A stretch of 50,395 bases of DNA from Flavobacteriales bacterium (GCA_013373595.1 JABXHO010000091.1:1-50395); one strand, 5' to 3'; positions 40,701-50,184 are shown, numbered from the stretch's first letter. Notes: generated from the sequence alone by a model not told the origin. Made by a program: numbers and translations.

Positions 40701-43700
40701 ATTTTGTTCAAGCTATACGCAGTGCCTCTGGGGTAAAGAACGATCGTTTTGCACTCGGAGGAAGACCGACGCGTGGAAGGCCAATTGCAATGACAAAACG
40801 TGAAATGTTTGATGCCACGGAGGTTTTGCCGTATCAGGTAGAAACATGGGAGTATGAGCACCAGATTATTGATAGCAGGGAGTTGTCGTTTGATTATAGC
40901 GGATTTAGTGGTGGAGGAAATGTATTTTATGTTTGGAAAGATGATGACGGTTTTGAAAATTGGGTGCCAATTAAAGATGATGGTGTTACCCCTCAATCGA
41001 TAGCTTTTCTATTTGATGTTGGTCCGTTTACATCTCCTAACGATCAGGTCACAGGGTGGGTAAATCTGGCTGGTACGGTTAACGGTTATTCTTTTGTCTT
41101 TGATGCAGATCACTTGATTAATGAGTCAATGACCATTTTTGAGTATCCGGGATTATACATGAAATGGAATACGACCAAGTCGTTGTTATTGAAACATGAA
41201 AAGAATTATAAAGGGTTGGTAACAACAAATGAATTTGTATATGATCCTAATGAGTTCTATTTGACTCAGGAAAAAGTAAACGGGAGTTATACAGAGGAAA
41301 AATATATTACCGTTTATGAGTATGCAAATGAAACTTACGGACCTAACAATTTATTTATTCAAAAGAATATCTTGAATGCTCCCACACGAGTGAACAAGTA
41401 TTTAGATCTTGATCCGAACGCAGATCACATTTTTTCTCAAAATGCATTCAGTGCTATAGCTACAACTTATGATGTGACAAATCACTCAATTCCACGGGTG
41501 CTTAATGTGTACCAGTTTGAAACAGATGTATTGAATAGTAGCACAGGAACGTTCAATCTTGTGGACTTTGATTTCAACTCAGCCAATAACCCTAATTGGC
41601 GAATAACTCAGAATGAACAATTAGATTATAACAGAACAGGGGAGATTATTTCATCCCGAAAAAATAGGTTATACACGAAAACAGTTTTTGGGAATAACTT
41701 GAATATTCCGAAAGCTGCGATTTCAAGTCCTATAGAGGAATTTGATGCTACTTATTCTGGTTTTGAGGACTTCTATGGATTACACTCTATCCTTGATTGG
41801 AATAATGAAGATTACAAGAAGGAAATTTGGTTTTTGGATGGTGAGGTGAGTTTGGATGAACCCGCTACTTCTTGGCGAGTGCCTGACAATCCTTGTAGCA
41901 ATACCCTTCCTGCTACTCAGCAACCCTACATAAAAGAGCTGAATCATGTATTAATCAACAACGTTACGGGACTTCAAGCGGGTGATCAGGTGAGAATTGA
42001 ATTGATCGGAAGTTCACACGCGATTCCTTCAGGATACGTTTTTGAGATTGAAACAACGGTATCAGATATTGTATTATTGACAAGTCCAATTGACGGGATG
42101 GACTACGCATTATGTGTCTCGGATCCAATTATCTTTCCTGAAGAAGATGGTACATCTTCAGCAATTGGTGAGCCCTACGGTAGTCCTTCAGGAGTGATTA
42201 TTGAGGTTGATGAAACTGCTGATTGGACAATTGAGGAAACGATTGTTACAAACTTAAAAGGAGAGTATAACCTTTCTAAGACTTATGCCCGAACAGGAAA
42301 ATACAGCTATAAGCTACCTACAATCAGGGAGCAAGGCGGAACTCCAAACAAAACGGCTGTTCGTCCGATTAAGCTCGAAGCCCCATCGCCTGCATTTGCT
42401 TGTTTGGATCCTTATGTTGCACCATTAGCAATTAATCAATGTCAATGGTCGTATGAGGCTTCGGTATGGTTAAAGTACGATTCGGATGTTACTTCTATTG
42501 GTGTTGGTGATGGAGTTGTGTTAAAAAGTGCCGATAATCAAGGAGATGCAAAGTATCAACGTGGAGATGTGAGTGAATCCGATAATCAACAGGGAGTAAA
42601 AATTATTTGTGACGTGTATAATTTTGATCATACAGTATTGCTAGAAAGAAAAGAATTCTATCCTGACGCACTTTCTGATAACTGGAAACAATACACGGTA
42701 AATATGCCAGTATCAAAAGGGGGGATCAAATGGCTCGATGTTTATGTTCAAAACGAGCGTGAGCAGATAGGAGTATCTGTTACGGAGCACAAATCGTTGT
42801 TTGCAGACGATATCATTATTTACCCTACAGGATCCAAATATTCGTACACCACATATGATAAGTTTGGTAACGAAACGTATGTTACGAACAATAATGATGT
42901 GTTCACGGAATCTGTGTTTGATGAAAAGGGTAGACCTATTTTACAAAAGAATGCATACGGTACTATGGTATCGGAGCAGGAGTATTTTGAAAACCCGAAT
43001 TGGTCAAATCAAAATAACCATGTGACAGAACGTGCATGGGTTGCAAATGGTATTTACAACGAGACGCGTTATTACCTAGATGGATTTGGTAAAACGAAGC
43101 AGGTAATGATTTCTGACCTTGCTCGTAACGCGCGTATCGTGTCGGAATCAAATTATTTTAATGAAAAAGGTTTCGTTACAGCATCATTTAAACCGTATGC
43201 TTTGATCGGATCTACATTAGAAGATCGCTATGACACCGATTTCATTTTCAATGTACAGGACATGTACAGTTCGAGTAATGCACTTACGGAGGTTACCTAT
43301 GAGACAAAACCAGAAATGAGAGTATCAACGATGTCTCCTCCGCGGGAGAATAGCGAAAGTCCAATTGTTGCTTCTCAACAGGATTATGTAACAATTTCCG
43401 CGTTGACTGCTCCTTATGGAACAACATCGGCAACACAAAGTTATCCAGCTGGTAGCTTGTTGGTACATGAATTGACAGATGCAAATGGAAATGTAACGAA
43501 GACTTACATGGATAACTTAGGTCGGGTGATTATGGAAGAGCATCCAATTGGTGAGGATCACATTCAAAATGCAGATGGTTCGATTACAATGACAACAGGA
43601 AATGCAGTCGCCCAAACGTGGTTTGTGTATGATCCTGAGGGACGATTAATTAAGGTGGTTGACCCATCTGGAAAGGAAAGCACGTATGAGTACAATAGTT

Positions 43701-46654
43701 TAGGTGTTGTAACAAAGAAATCAACAGTTGACAAAGGAACATCTGAACTTCGCTATGATAAATATGGTCAGATTCGTTTTATTCGAGATCAAAAAGATAT
43801 CGATGCAACGACTTCAAATACATTTAATACAGACCAGTTTGCTTTCTGGAAATACGATGAATGGGGAAGAATAATTGAAACGGGACAGAAGCAAGCAGCT
43901 CCTTCTCAACCAGTATTCACAGGGCAATTGTATTTTGATGACTATTCGAAAATTGATGATCAAGCGTTCCCATTGGTCTCAGATCCATTAGTGGAAATCC
44001 ACCAAAGCTTTAAATATGACGGTTCACGTGATCTATTTAATAGTGATGTAGTGTTATGTGAGACCGTATATCACGATCACACCGTAAATGGAGATTTAAC
44101 GATAATTGCTCTAACACAGGATGAGAAGTGTTATGATTACATGGCCGATGGGCAGATTGCGACAGTTCATTACAACTACCAAGGGTTGGATGAGCATACA
44201 ATTTCGTACACCTACAATAATGTTCGTATTCCAATTGGAAAGCGTTACTCTCATCCAACTGAAAGCGGATATGATTTTGAATGGAGAACGAACCTAGATA
44301 ACTTTGCCCGACCTCAAACAAATGTATCAATATGGAACGGTGTTCAGACACAGACTGGGCAATACTACTACGATGTGTTAGGGAATCTTTTGGCAAAAGG
44401 ATTAGGAGCTACAGGAAATACAGCCGACCCTCATTTGGATTATCAGTTCTACCGATTCGATATTCGAGATCAACTGACTCACAACACTTCGAAGCATTTC
44501 CGATTTGGATTAAAACATGATCCTCAAGGTAATATTACGGACCAATATTGGAGCAACGAGATGTTTGATCCAACAACTGGCGCCAATGTAGATATTAACC
44601 AATACCATTATTACTACGATGATATGAATCGTTTGATTGGTGCCGATTATCTTTCAGGAACTATGACGGAGAATGCCTTCGCGGATTTCGATCAATTGTT
44701 TGGAAATATTCCAAATGACTTCTTATGTGGTGTGAACAGCATTGCGGTAGATGAATATATGGAACCTGTTATTTTTGAATTTGAACAAAATATTGAAAAT
44801 GGTACAAACCCTGATGAATCAACTGAAGCGTTGAATGGCTTGAATATACTTATCGCGGAATACAAGCAAATGGATATTGCATACAGTCAGATGAGTGAAT
44901 CAGAGAACGAGTCGTTTTTGAATGCATACATTCGAAAGATGAATCGTGGAAATGTTGATTCAAAAGCCTACGAATTATACCGTGCAGATCAAGAGGGTGA
45001 TACCGATCATATTGATTTTGTAAAAGATGAGGATGTTCCGATGTCCCCTGTGAAGTTGAAGTACACGAAGATCTTGATGTCAGGCGTGCCATACAGCGCC
45101 TCTGTTCAATGTGACCCTAATGAAAATGCTACGGTATATGGCTTTTTACCAACGTTTCCTTACCCTACAACTGTAACGAATCTTCCGAAGTACGACGCAG
45201 CGTATTGGTATACGGAAAATGGAAACATTACAGACCTGAATAGAAATGACGAGGGAGGAGTGAAAACAGAGCAAGGTTATAGCTATAACGCTTCTAACAA
45301 CCAATTATCAACAGTTGATTGGAATCAACAAGGTGTGCCATCCGAAACACACGCAATGTCTTATGATGCGAATGGAAACATTTTGAACGAGATGTTTGTG
45401 GGGACAGCTCCTCAAAATTCTATCTCTGAAGGCAGTCCAGATGGAAGTTTTATGTATGATGATTACGATGAGCTTCCAACTTCGATCACGATAGACGGAC
45501 AAACACGAAACTATCGATACGACAATAACGGACAGCGAATTGTTAAAGAAGTTGATGCTAACGACAAAAACTACTATCTTGATGGGGTGGTTATCGATCA
45601 AAACAATGAAGTAATCAGTTACCAGACACCTGAAGGGTATGTAACAGTTTCCAGTGATGTGGGAACAGGATTGTTAATCTCTGATTATTTCTATAATGTA
45701 AGCGACTGGTTAGGAACCAACCGTGCCATTATGGACGCGAATGGAAACATTTTAAACGCCCACGATCATTATCCGTTTGGTAAGCGCATGCCTGGAAGAC
45801 ACATGGTAACAGACGCTGAAGGAAATCGATACCAATATACAGGTCATGAATTCGATGAAGAAACGGGGTATGGGTATCATGGAGCGAGGTACTACAATCG
45901 AGAATTGGGACGTTATATGAATGTGGATCCTCTGGCAGAGCAGTTTCATAGTTGGAGCACTTACAATTATACCATGGGGAATCCAATCAATTTGATTGAT
46001 CCCACTGGAATGGGGCCAGAGGATATTGGAATATATACTGTTGATAAAATGGGTAACGTAAAGCATATTAAGACAGTAGAGTCTAATGAAGAGTACGATA
46101 TGCTTTACAGGGCGGACGATTGGGAAAGTAAGGAGTATTATGGAAATCGAATAAGTTTACAGGATCAAGGTTTTTTAGCCGGTTTGCTTGAGTCAAGTGT
46201 ACCAGCCGCAGATAATAAAAAGGATCTATTTGTTCTGTTCGAATTCATGAGTCAAAATACCGTTATTGAGTGGGGAGCCTCAGGTTATAAGAATGGTAAT
46301 GAACCTACGAAATATGTAATAAAAAAAGGAAATCTTGTTGAGGTTTCAAATAGTGCATTGGCCGATGCGACATATGGAGTCACGAATAAAACATTTAATC
46401 TTCATAGTCATCCTTTACCTTATGGAATTTATTCACGAGACAATTCTAACAGGCCTTCTGGAGGAGATATTGATCATATGAGGAAGCAGAAGGAGGCCTT
46501 TGAAAAGGCGAATAAAAAACTGCCAGATTACTTTTATGTCCTTAATGCGAGTACAAAGACTTTATTTCGCTATAATACTGCAGGTGAAAATGGAACGTAT
46601 ATTGGAATAGGCCAGGTAAATTCATGGAAAGATTTAAATAGACTTGTAAAATAA
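37754..46654 (+). CDS. Rhs/YD-repeat polymorphic toxin with C-terminal JAMM-like domain
   Basis: This 2966-residue secreted protein starts with a signal peptide (MQQPKTYLFLLFVITILCPGVSLAQ) and an SpvB/DUF-like N-terminal part (about 30-1600). Spaced YD repeats follow from about 1690 on (FVYDPEGRLIKVVDPSGKES and similar). The Rhs core ends DWLGTNRAIMDANGNIL, GYGYHGARYYNRELGRYMNV, NPINLIDPTGM at about 2753. The last 213 residues, past the core, are the variable toxin tip. It contains NLHSHPLPYG...RPSGGDID, that is H-S-H-P then S-x-x-D, the zinc site of JAMM/JAB metalloproteases (His2884, His2886, Ser2902, Asp2905). An upstream Glu in VIEWGAS may complete it. The shell should enclose the tip until delivery. 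The next gene overlaps by 1 bp and is the likely immunity gene. There is no T9SS sorting domain, so the export route past the inner membrane is open. Confidence 0.88.
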   Translation: MQQPKTYLFLLFVITILCPGVSLAQAPEKSFSEKIEGIRVSEKELTKNASTDNSSIGQGGAMTTSVPLVTITSRTLSFPLQLNYSAGIKVDQKSGPVGLGWAMPVGSIVRDYGAFEPDYTSTKGELEMLNSNGGTPGWLNPSGSSINPSTHNEVLGHGTTVDVANTTMPISDEYHLSIPGFGGNTFWNGGNIGAVHDWKWSDFQRWRVEHTSHTFEIDQEYSRINEFNRFDCQNCDDKDHFGTDGSYAAAIGVLPYVENGYATLPSGIPSSPAKVKYEDFETFTITDDNGVVYVFGRPLRGQKFVFSDNPYWSTSANTAYYNQVLTDGQGNIISSPPDNSPKGSFWKIDFIAEWLLTEIHSPDYVDVNGNGIADDEDEGDWIRFEYTDPTQTVLSVPKGNGLPYESGGALSTTVPKHREWSSFSQTDQASSLMRERAYLTKIITPLQEVDLTISQRMDIDHDFLDKPANKKGNIFYYEDRKCSSSGTTGSVNDFDIKYPVETMKYDSIKVYSRLIDSKNYPLENILTGAIVLQYADKGSPEELAVSDYTLRNNDNTAKLNPNGTHLGTPTIQTDEDDKFNIERCNYGDKRGKTTLLAVDFLGGDLNENERTSYMFEYGFNPSFNEIHKREIIRKWTRPNIRKSGYAEAEENFKATVEFDYQELELNADGVSYDLVSHIDLHPSDFLIDVPYEENRYYYDPSTLTEYEINYFITNGVEYPATAPYEVLIDAEDHFLSPVKDQYGFYYSENYSNASEAWSLTNITYPSGGIVSFDYEPAPYDPSADEAHWSFKEDEIPLIKEYNALAKKRALSQSIYNAYSAPAYAGTYYEHKAKKLTATIEMSLPPFYGIRLKKKTMDDRVNLPVVIEYDYGTSHFTSLPAEYLSTYLGVYNNFLIREDLRHQWERNFYENSLVYDDVTNQPTGFVNDFKKNMSRVGVSNLTLDDYRATFFHEFVDTRLIDDSYTRNHYTTFSGDINDAYDNLYFVQAIRSASGVKNDRFALGGRPTRGRPIAMTKREMFDATEVLPYQVETWEYEHQIIDSRELSFDYSGFSGGGNVFYVWKDDDGFENWVPIKDDGVTPQSIAFLFDVGPFTSPNDQVTGWVNLAGTVNGYSFVFDADHLINESMTIFEYPGLYMKWNTTKSLLLKHEKNYKGLVTTNEFVYDPNEFYLTQEKVNGSYTEEKYITVYEYANETYGPNNLFIQKNILNAPTRVNKYLDLDPNADHIFSQNAFSAIATTYDVTNHSIPRVLNVYQFETDVLNSSTGTFNLVDFDFNSANNPNWRITQNEQLDYNRTGEIISSRKNRLYTKTVFGNNLNIPKAAISSPIEEFDATYSGFEDFYGLHSILDWNNEDYKKEIWFLDGEVSLDEPATSWRVPDNPCSNTLPATQQPYIKELNHVLINNVTGLQAGDQVRIELIGSSHAIPSGYVFEIETTVSDIVLLTSPIDGMDYALCVSDPIIFPEEDGTSSAIGEPYGSPSGVIIEVDETADWTIEETIVTNLKGEYNLSKTYARTGKYSYKLPTIREQGGTPNKTAVRPIKLEAPSPAFACLDPYVAPLAINQCQWSYEASVWLKYDSDVTSIGVGDGVVLKSADNQGDAKYQRGDVSESDNQQGVKIICDVYNFDHTVLLERKEFYPDALSDNWKQYTVNMPVSKGGIKWLDVYVQNEREQIGVSVTEHKSLFADDIIIYPTGSKYSYTTYDKFGNETYVTNNNDVFTESVFDEKGRPILQKNAYGTMVSEQEYFENPNWSNQNNHVTERAWVANGIYNETRYYLDGFGKTKQVMISDLARNARIVSESNYFNEKGFVTASFKPYALIGSTLEDRYDTDFIFNVQDMYSSSNALTEVTYETKPEMRVSTMSPPRENSESPIVASQQDYVTISALTAPYGTTSATQSYPAGSLLVHELTDANGNVTKTYMDNLGRVIMEEHPIGEDHIQNADGSITMTTGNAVAQTWFVYDPEGRLIKVVDPSGKESTYEYNSLGVVTKKSTVDKGTSELRYDKYGQIRFIRDQKDIDATTSNTFNTDQFAFWKYDEWGRIIETGQKQAAPSQPVFTGQLYFDDYSKIDDQAFPLVSDPLVEIHQSFKYDGSRDLFNSDVVLCETVYHDHTVNGDLTIIALTQDEKCYDYMADGQIATVHYNYQGLDEHTISYTYNNVRIPIGKRYSHPTESGYDFEWRTNLDNFARPQTNVSIWNGVQTQTGQYYYDVLGNLLAKGLGATGNTADPHLDYQFYRFDIRDQLTHNTSKHFRFGLKHDPQGNITDQYWSNEMFDPTTGANVDINQYHYYYDDMNRLIGADYLSGTMTENAFADFDQLFGNIPNDFLCGVNSIAVDEYMEPVIFEFEQNIENGTNPDESTEALNGLNILIAEYKQMDIAYSQMSESENESFLNAYIRKMNRGNVDSKAYELYRADQEGDTDHIDFVKDEDVPMSPVKLKYTKILMSGVPYSASVQCDPNENATVYGFLPTFPYPTTVTNLPKYDAAYWYTENGNITDLNRNDEGGVKTEQGYSYNASNNQLSTVDWNQQGVPSETHAMSYDANGNILNEMFVGTAPQNSISEGSPDGSFMYDDYDELPTSITIDGQTRNYRYDNNGQRIVKEVDANDKNYYLDGVVIDQNNEVISYQTPEGYVTVSSDVGTGLLISDYFYNVSDWLGTNRAIMDANGNILNAHDHYPFGKRMPGRHMVTDAEGNRYQYTGHEFDEETGYGYHGARYYNRELGRYMNVDPLAEQFHSWSTYNYTMGNPINLIDPTGMGPEDIGIYTVDKMGNVKHIKTVESNEEYDMLYRADDWESKEYYGNRISLQDQGFLAGLLESSVPAADNKKDLFVLFEFMSQNTVIEWGASGYKNGNEPTKYVIKKGNLVEVSNSALADATYGVTNKTFNLHSHPLPYGIYSRDNSNRPSGGDIDHMRKQKEAFEKANKKLPDYFYVLNASTKTLFRYNTAGENGTYIGIGQVNSWKDLNRLVK

Positions 46655-47121
46655 TGAGATCACTTTTTTTAATTATGTTAATTTCGGTACTATCTATTAG
46701 CTGCGAAGTTGATTCTGCTAGTGAAAGACAAGAAAATTCATTTTTCAAAGTGCCATATGCGAATGAGCGTTTGAAAAACTACATGGACTCTTATAAAGAT
46801 GGTGATAGTAGTGAAATCTATACTTTATATTTCGATACGGACACAACTGTTATTTTTTCGAAAGCATTATACGTTAAAAAAGATGATCTGGTTGGTTACA
46901 GTTACATAAATGATGATGTGATACTGCTATATGCTAAGTCGGTTAATCAATTCATAGATTTAAATAAGTTCAGGAGTGATTCAATCACGAAATTTCCCTA
47001 TCTTAATCAAGTAGACCAGCTTTGGCCTTTCGATCCGATTGAAAAGAAATATGATTTAAAGAATAAAGTTGAGATTAAGATTTTTGAAGGGGTAGATGCC
47101 CCTGTCTTACTAAAGGATTGA
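46654..47121 (+). CDS. Lipoprotein, candidate immunity protein for the Rhs-JAMM toxin
   Basis: This 155-residue lipoprotein (signal MRSLFLIMLISVLSISC) has a mature part rich in Asp, Tyr and Lys (KVPYANERLKNYMDSYKDGD, YSYINDDVILLYAKSVNQFI). No family is recognised. Its ATG overlaps the stop of the Rhs gene (TAATG), the usual position of an immunity gene in polymorphic toxin loci. A lipid anchor would place immunity in the periplasm or on the outer membrane, implying that the toxin acts in the envelope. Immunity is inferred from position only. Confidence 0.6.
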   Translation: MRSLFLIMLISVLSISCEVDSASERQENSFFKVPYANERLKNYMDSYKDGDSSEIYTLYFDTDTTVIFSKALYVKKDDLVGYSYINDDVILLYAKSVNQFIDLNKFRSDSITKFPYLNQVDQLWPFDPIEKKYDLKNKVEIKIFEGVDAPVLLKD

Positions 47122-47385
47122 GAACATACTTGAGTGTAAATAAAGCACTCTTAACACATGAAATAATTGTTATTATCTTGTTTTGATAGTTACGTGACAT
47201 GTATTGAGGAATCTACAAGGCTTTCGTTGTATATTATCGAGAGTGATGGGTGACTAAATATAAATAATTGGTCCTGTAATTTACCACAAATAAAGAATAG
47301 GAATATAAAAGCATAAAGTGTTAGAGTAAATTTGTTCTGGAGTCGTAACGTATGATCATTCTGTGGACTAAAGAATCAATGTGAA
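47122..47385. promoter_or_regulatory. Gap with weak hairpin and a -7 element for the T9SS protein
   Basis: A weak hairpin (GAGTG...CACTC, 47132-47150) follows the immunity gene. A perfect -7 TAAATTTG lies at 47327-47334, 52 bp before the next ATG, with no TTG at the right distance. Nothing else is seen. Confidence 0.4.
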
Positions 47386-49239
47386 ATGAATATTATTCGG
47401 ATACATCTTTGGGATTTCTTGTTGAAAAACTCTATCTTTTTATTGTGTCTCTTAGTACAAGTTAAAGGCTTATCTCAAGAACCGCTATACCAATGGACAA
47501 AACAATTTACTCCAGTTTCAGGTTTCAGTGGTGGGGGAGGCTTTGAGTTTGCAAGTGTCATAGGCATGGATGAAGATAACGATGGTAACCTTGTACTCTT
47601 GGGATATCATGATTTTAATACTATAGTTTTGGATCCATTATCGATTAATGGAGAAGCGGGAGACTCATTAGTGGAAGGGGGAAAAGCGTTCATAGCGAAA
47701 TTCACTCGAAACGGGAACCTTATTTGGCATAAAACAATTGAAGGGACTGAAAGTCAATTTTCAAACATTGAAGGACTTAGTGATTTGAAGCTTGGGTCTG
47801 ACGGAAGTGTTGTGTTTTGTGGAAATTTTCATGGACAGGTTGATTTTGATCCAGGAGAAACAGAAAACTTTCTTACGACATGGACTTCAAATGGTTTAAA
47901 ATTCGTACTCAAACTGGATAGAGATGGAAACTTTGTATGGGTTCGAACATTTTCGCCTGACACTTCGACATCCCTTTATCAAGGATTCAAAATGAACTTT
48001 AATGATATTGAGTTAGATTTAGATGATAATATCTATATAGCAGGATCGGTATATGGGAGGTGGGATATAGATCCTGACCCTGCTGATACATTGTATATTC
48101 CTGATTATCATTTTGGGCTTGATGGATATTTACTCAAGCTTTCGAGTAACGGTGACTATGTTTGGCATCAGGTTTTCGGTACATCGGGTGAACATCATCC
48201 AGACAACGCCTATTTGATTAAACGAGGTTTGGATAATGATCTCTACTTTGGTTGCTCGTACCTTGATTCAATTGTTATCAATGTGGCTGGACAGGATGTA
48301 TTGCTCAATCATCCTCCAGGTGTATTTGCGGATGATTTGGATTACTTCATGGCTAAAATGGATACTTCTGGGCAGTTTGAATGGGTAACAAGAATTGTTG
48401 GAAATGGTGGGCAATGGATCAGAGAGATAGAGGTGGATACAAATGGTGAAATTTACGCATGTGGTTCCTTCGTTGGTTCCGTTACGATGTACCCCTTTGT
48501 TCCTGGTACGTATGCCTATTCACCATTTAATACCACATTACAGGAGTACCTTCCTGATGCATTTGTTATTAAATATACGTCTACTGGAGTTCCTATCTGG
48601 GGAAAGGTAATAACATCACTTTACACCGATGCATTGTATCGGATTGAATTAGATGAAGATAATGTATATTTTGGTGGGACTACGGGAGATTCAGTGTACG
48701 TTGGAAATGAATTCATGGGATATTTGGAAACACTTAATATTTCGACCTACAATAATCATAGAGGAACAATTTTGCAGGTTTCAAAAGAAGGAGAAACAGG
48801 TTGGATGAAACGATTTGAATCAAGTGGGAATGCCGCTTTAGCAGAATTCATTGTGAGTGGGAATGATATTTTCACATCTGGGTCATTTTCATACCAAGCA
48901 GATTTCGACTTGAGTGATAATGGGTATGAATACCTTTACACTGATGCACCGTTCAAGAATCACGGTTTCCTTCACAAAATGATCTTCTCCGAAGATACCT
49001 TCAATGTATCTCAATATGCTATATATCCCAATCCATTTGAAGATCTTGTCAATCTCTATGTGAAAGATTTTGAGAACACGGAGGTAACAGTTTTCGATAT
49101 TCAAGGACGTTTACTTCGAGAAATAGGCTTAAATGGGAAAATTACATCCATTGATTTAAGTGAAAATGCCGCTGGAGTTTATGTGTTGGTTCTCAAAAAT
49201 GGTGAGAAAAGAGAAAGCGTGCGAATCGTCAAGCAATAA
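47386..49239 (+). CDS. T9SS-exported beta-propeller-like protein
   Basis: This 617-residue protein has an N-terminal hydrophobic signal (FLLKNSIFLLCLLVQVKGLSQ). Repeats of about 50 residues fill 35-540, with marks such as FIAKFTRNGNLIWHKTI, FVLKLDRDGNFVWVRTF, YLLKLSSNGDYVWHQVF and FMAKMDTSGQFEWVTRI. This is the SBBP/delta-60-like repeat pattern of a beta-propeller. The final 75 residues are a type A T9SS sorting domain (YAIYPNPFEDLVNLYV, AGVYVLVLKNGEKRES). Such proteins are surface or secreted adhesin-like products; the ligand is unknown. It is monocistronic, and its 3' end faces the lipoprotein gene at 49266. Confidence 0.82.
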   Translation: MNIIRIHLWDFLLKNSIFLLCLLVQVKGLSQEPLYQWTKQFTPVSGFSGGGGFEFASVIGMDEDNDGNLVLLGYHDFNTIVLDPLSINGEAGDSLVEGGKAFIAKFTRNGNLIWHKTIEGTESQFSNIEGLSDLKLGSDGSVVFCGNFHGQVDFDPGETENFLTTWTSNGLKFVLKLDRDGNFVWVRTFSPDTSTSLYQGFKMNFNDIELDLDDNIYIAGSVYGRWDIDPDPADTLYIPDYHFGLDGYLLKLSSNGDYVWHQVFGTSGEHHPDNAYLIKRGLDNDLYFGCSYLDSIVINVAGQDVLLNHPPGVFADDLDYFMAKMDTSGQFEWVTRIVGNGGQWIREIEVDTNGEIYACGSFVGSVTMYPFVPGTYAYSPFNTTLQEYLPDAFVIKYTSTGVPIWGKVITSLYTDALYRIELDEDNVYFGGTTGDSVYVGNEFMGYLETLNISTYNNHRGTILQVSKEGETGWMKRFESSGNAALAEFIVSGNDIFTSGSFSYQADFDLSDNGYEYLYTDAPFKNHGFLHKMIFSEDTFNVSQYAIYPNPFEDLVNLYVKDFENTEVTVFDIQGRLLREIGLNGKITSIDLSENAAGVYVLVLKNGEKRESVRIVKQ

Positions 49240-49265
49240 TTTTGATCCAAATTTCGGACCTCTGC

Positions 49266-49805
49266 TCAATACGGGTTTCTGTAGAGTAAGTTCTTGAGAT
49301 TGTTACCAACGAAGAAATTGTTTGTAATATCGAAAAAGACACTCGTATCTTCAAATTCGCAGAAAGAAATGATTAATTCGTTCTCATTATTTTCCACATA
49401 AACTTCTGATGAAAGGAATCCCATATCATCATAGGAAAAAGTTGATATGTGAATGAATGAGCCAGAATCACGCGCAAACATAATTTGATTTTCTATGATG
49501 CTATCTGCAGTTGGGTAGTCTCTGTGGCATAAAGTGTACATGCCTGTTGGTGGTATGGCATGATTAAAGGCGAACTCTATATTCTGAAAGAAAACATGAG
49601 ACTGAGCATCAGGAAAGAAGTTACTTCCCCCTTGTTGAAATAGGTTTACACTATTGACAGATTCCTGAACAGCACAGGGTGCAACATTAGGGGATGCTTC
49701 TACCTCCGGAGTTAATGAAGAAATTGTTTCATCTTTCTTGCATGAAATTGCGAGAAAAAGGAAGACCAAAATCGAAAAAATGAATGAGTTAATAGTTGGT
49801 TTCAT
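49266..49805 (-). CDS. Lipoprotein, paralog of the one at 36534-37046
   Basis: This 179-residue lipoprotein (signal MKPTINSFIFSILVFLFLAISC) has KKDETISSLTPEVEASPNVA leading to PC. Its mature domain has HAIPPTGMYTLCHRDYPTAD and SEVYVENNENELIISFCEFE, matching the same marks in the 36534 lipoprotein. It has a well-formed promoter (49831-49862). The function is unknown. Paralogs on both sides of the Rhs-toxin segment may be remnants of a duplicated accessory unit or spare immunity-like proteins; this is speculation. Confidence 0.65.
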   Translation of the reverse strand: MKPTINSFIFSILVFLFLAISCKKDETISSLTPEVEASPNVAPCAVQESVNSVNLFQQGGSNFFPDAQSHVFFQNIEFAFNHAIPPTGMYTLCHRDYPTADSIIENQIMFARDSGSFIHISTFSYDDMGFLSSEVYVENNENELIISFCEFEDTSVFFDITNNFFVGNNLKNLLYRNPY

Positions 49806-49830
49806 GTAAATAAGTACTGATCAATTAATT

Positions 49831-49862
49831 CAAAGATACAGAATTAGAGAGGATCGTAGCAA
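49831..49862 (-). promoter_or_regulatory. Promoter of the 49266 lipoprotein gene
   Basis: Minus-strand -33 TTG (49860-49862), 21-bp spacer, perfect -7 TATCTTTG (49831-49838), 25 bp before the ATG at 49805. Confidence 0.65.
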
Positions 49863-49881
49863 TTCTATTCGCTTTTCTGTG

Positions 49882-50184
49882 ATGACAAAAGATAGAAACA
49901 AAGAGGATGAAGGTGATAATTTTGAAGAGGAGAGTTTTTACAAAATGATGGATGAATTAACGATTCGAATAATTCGTCAGGTGGAACAGCATTACACCAA
50001 AGAGGAATGGATAGAGGAGAACGAAGCAAAACAGCTTTTGGGGATCAAAAGTAAATCGAAGTTACAACAGTTGAGAGACGTGCTGAAAATCGAGTTTAGT
50101 CAGTTTGGGAAGATTATTCGATATAGTAGAAGTAGTATTATGGATTTTTTGGAATCCAACCGTAAAGGACTTAGTCGATACTAA
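49882..50184 (+). CDS. Helix-turn-helix (excisionase/MerR-like) protein
   Basis: This 100-residue protein has an acidic helical N-terminus (1-45) and a winged-helix DNA-binding part (EEWIEENEAKQLLGIKSKSK, LQQLRDVLKIEFSQFGKIIR, SRSSIMDFLESN) typical of the HTH_17/excisionase group in Bacteroidota. Such small genes often belong to mobile elements or toxin loci. I use ATG 49882; a GTG directly before it is also possible. It lies 76 bp before a tRNA-Arg gene facing it, a common integration site. No integrase gene is in the window. Confidence 0.75.
   Translation: MTKDRNKEDEGDNFEEESFYKMMDELTIRIIRQVEQHYTKEEWIEENEAKQLLGIKSKSKLQQLRDVLKIEFSQFGKIIRYSRSSIMDFLESNRKGLSRY

Noticed and set aside
42801-43151. 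CRISPR array or short tandem repeats within the Rhs gene
   Set aside because: The repetition is at the YD-repeat protein level only, with no conserved direct DNA repeats and spacers. No CRISPR was seen anywhere in the window.
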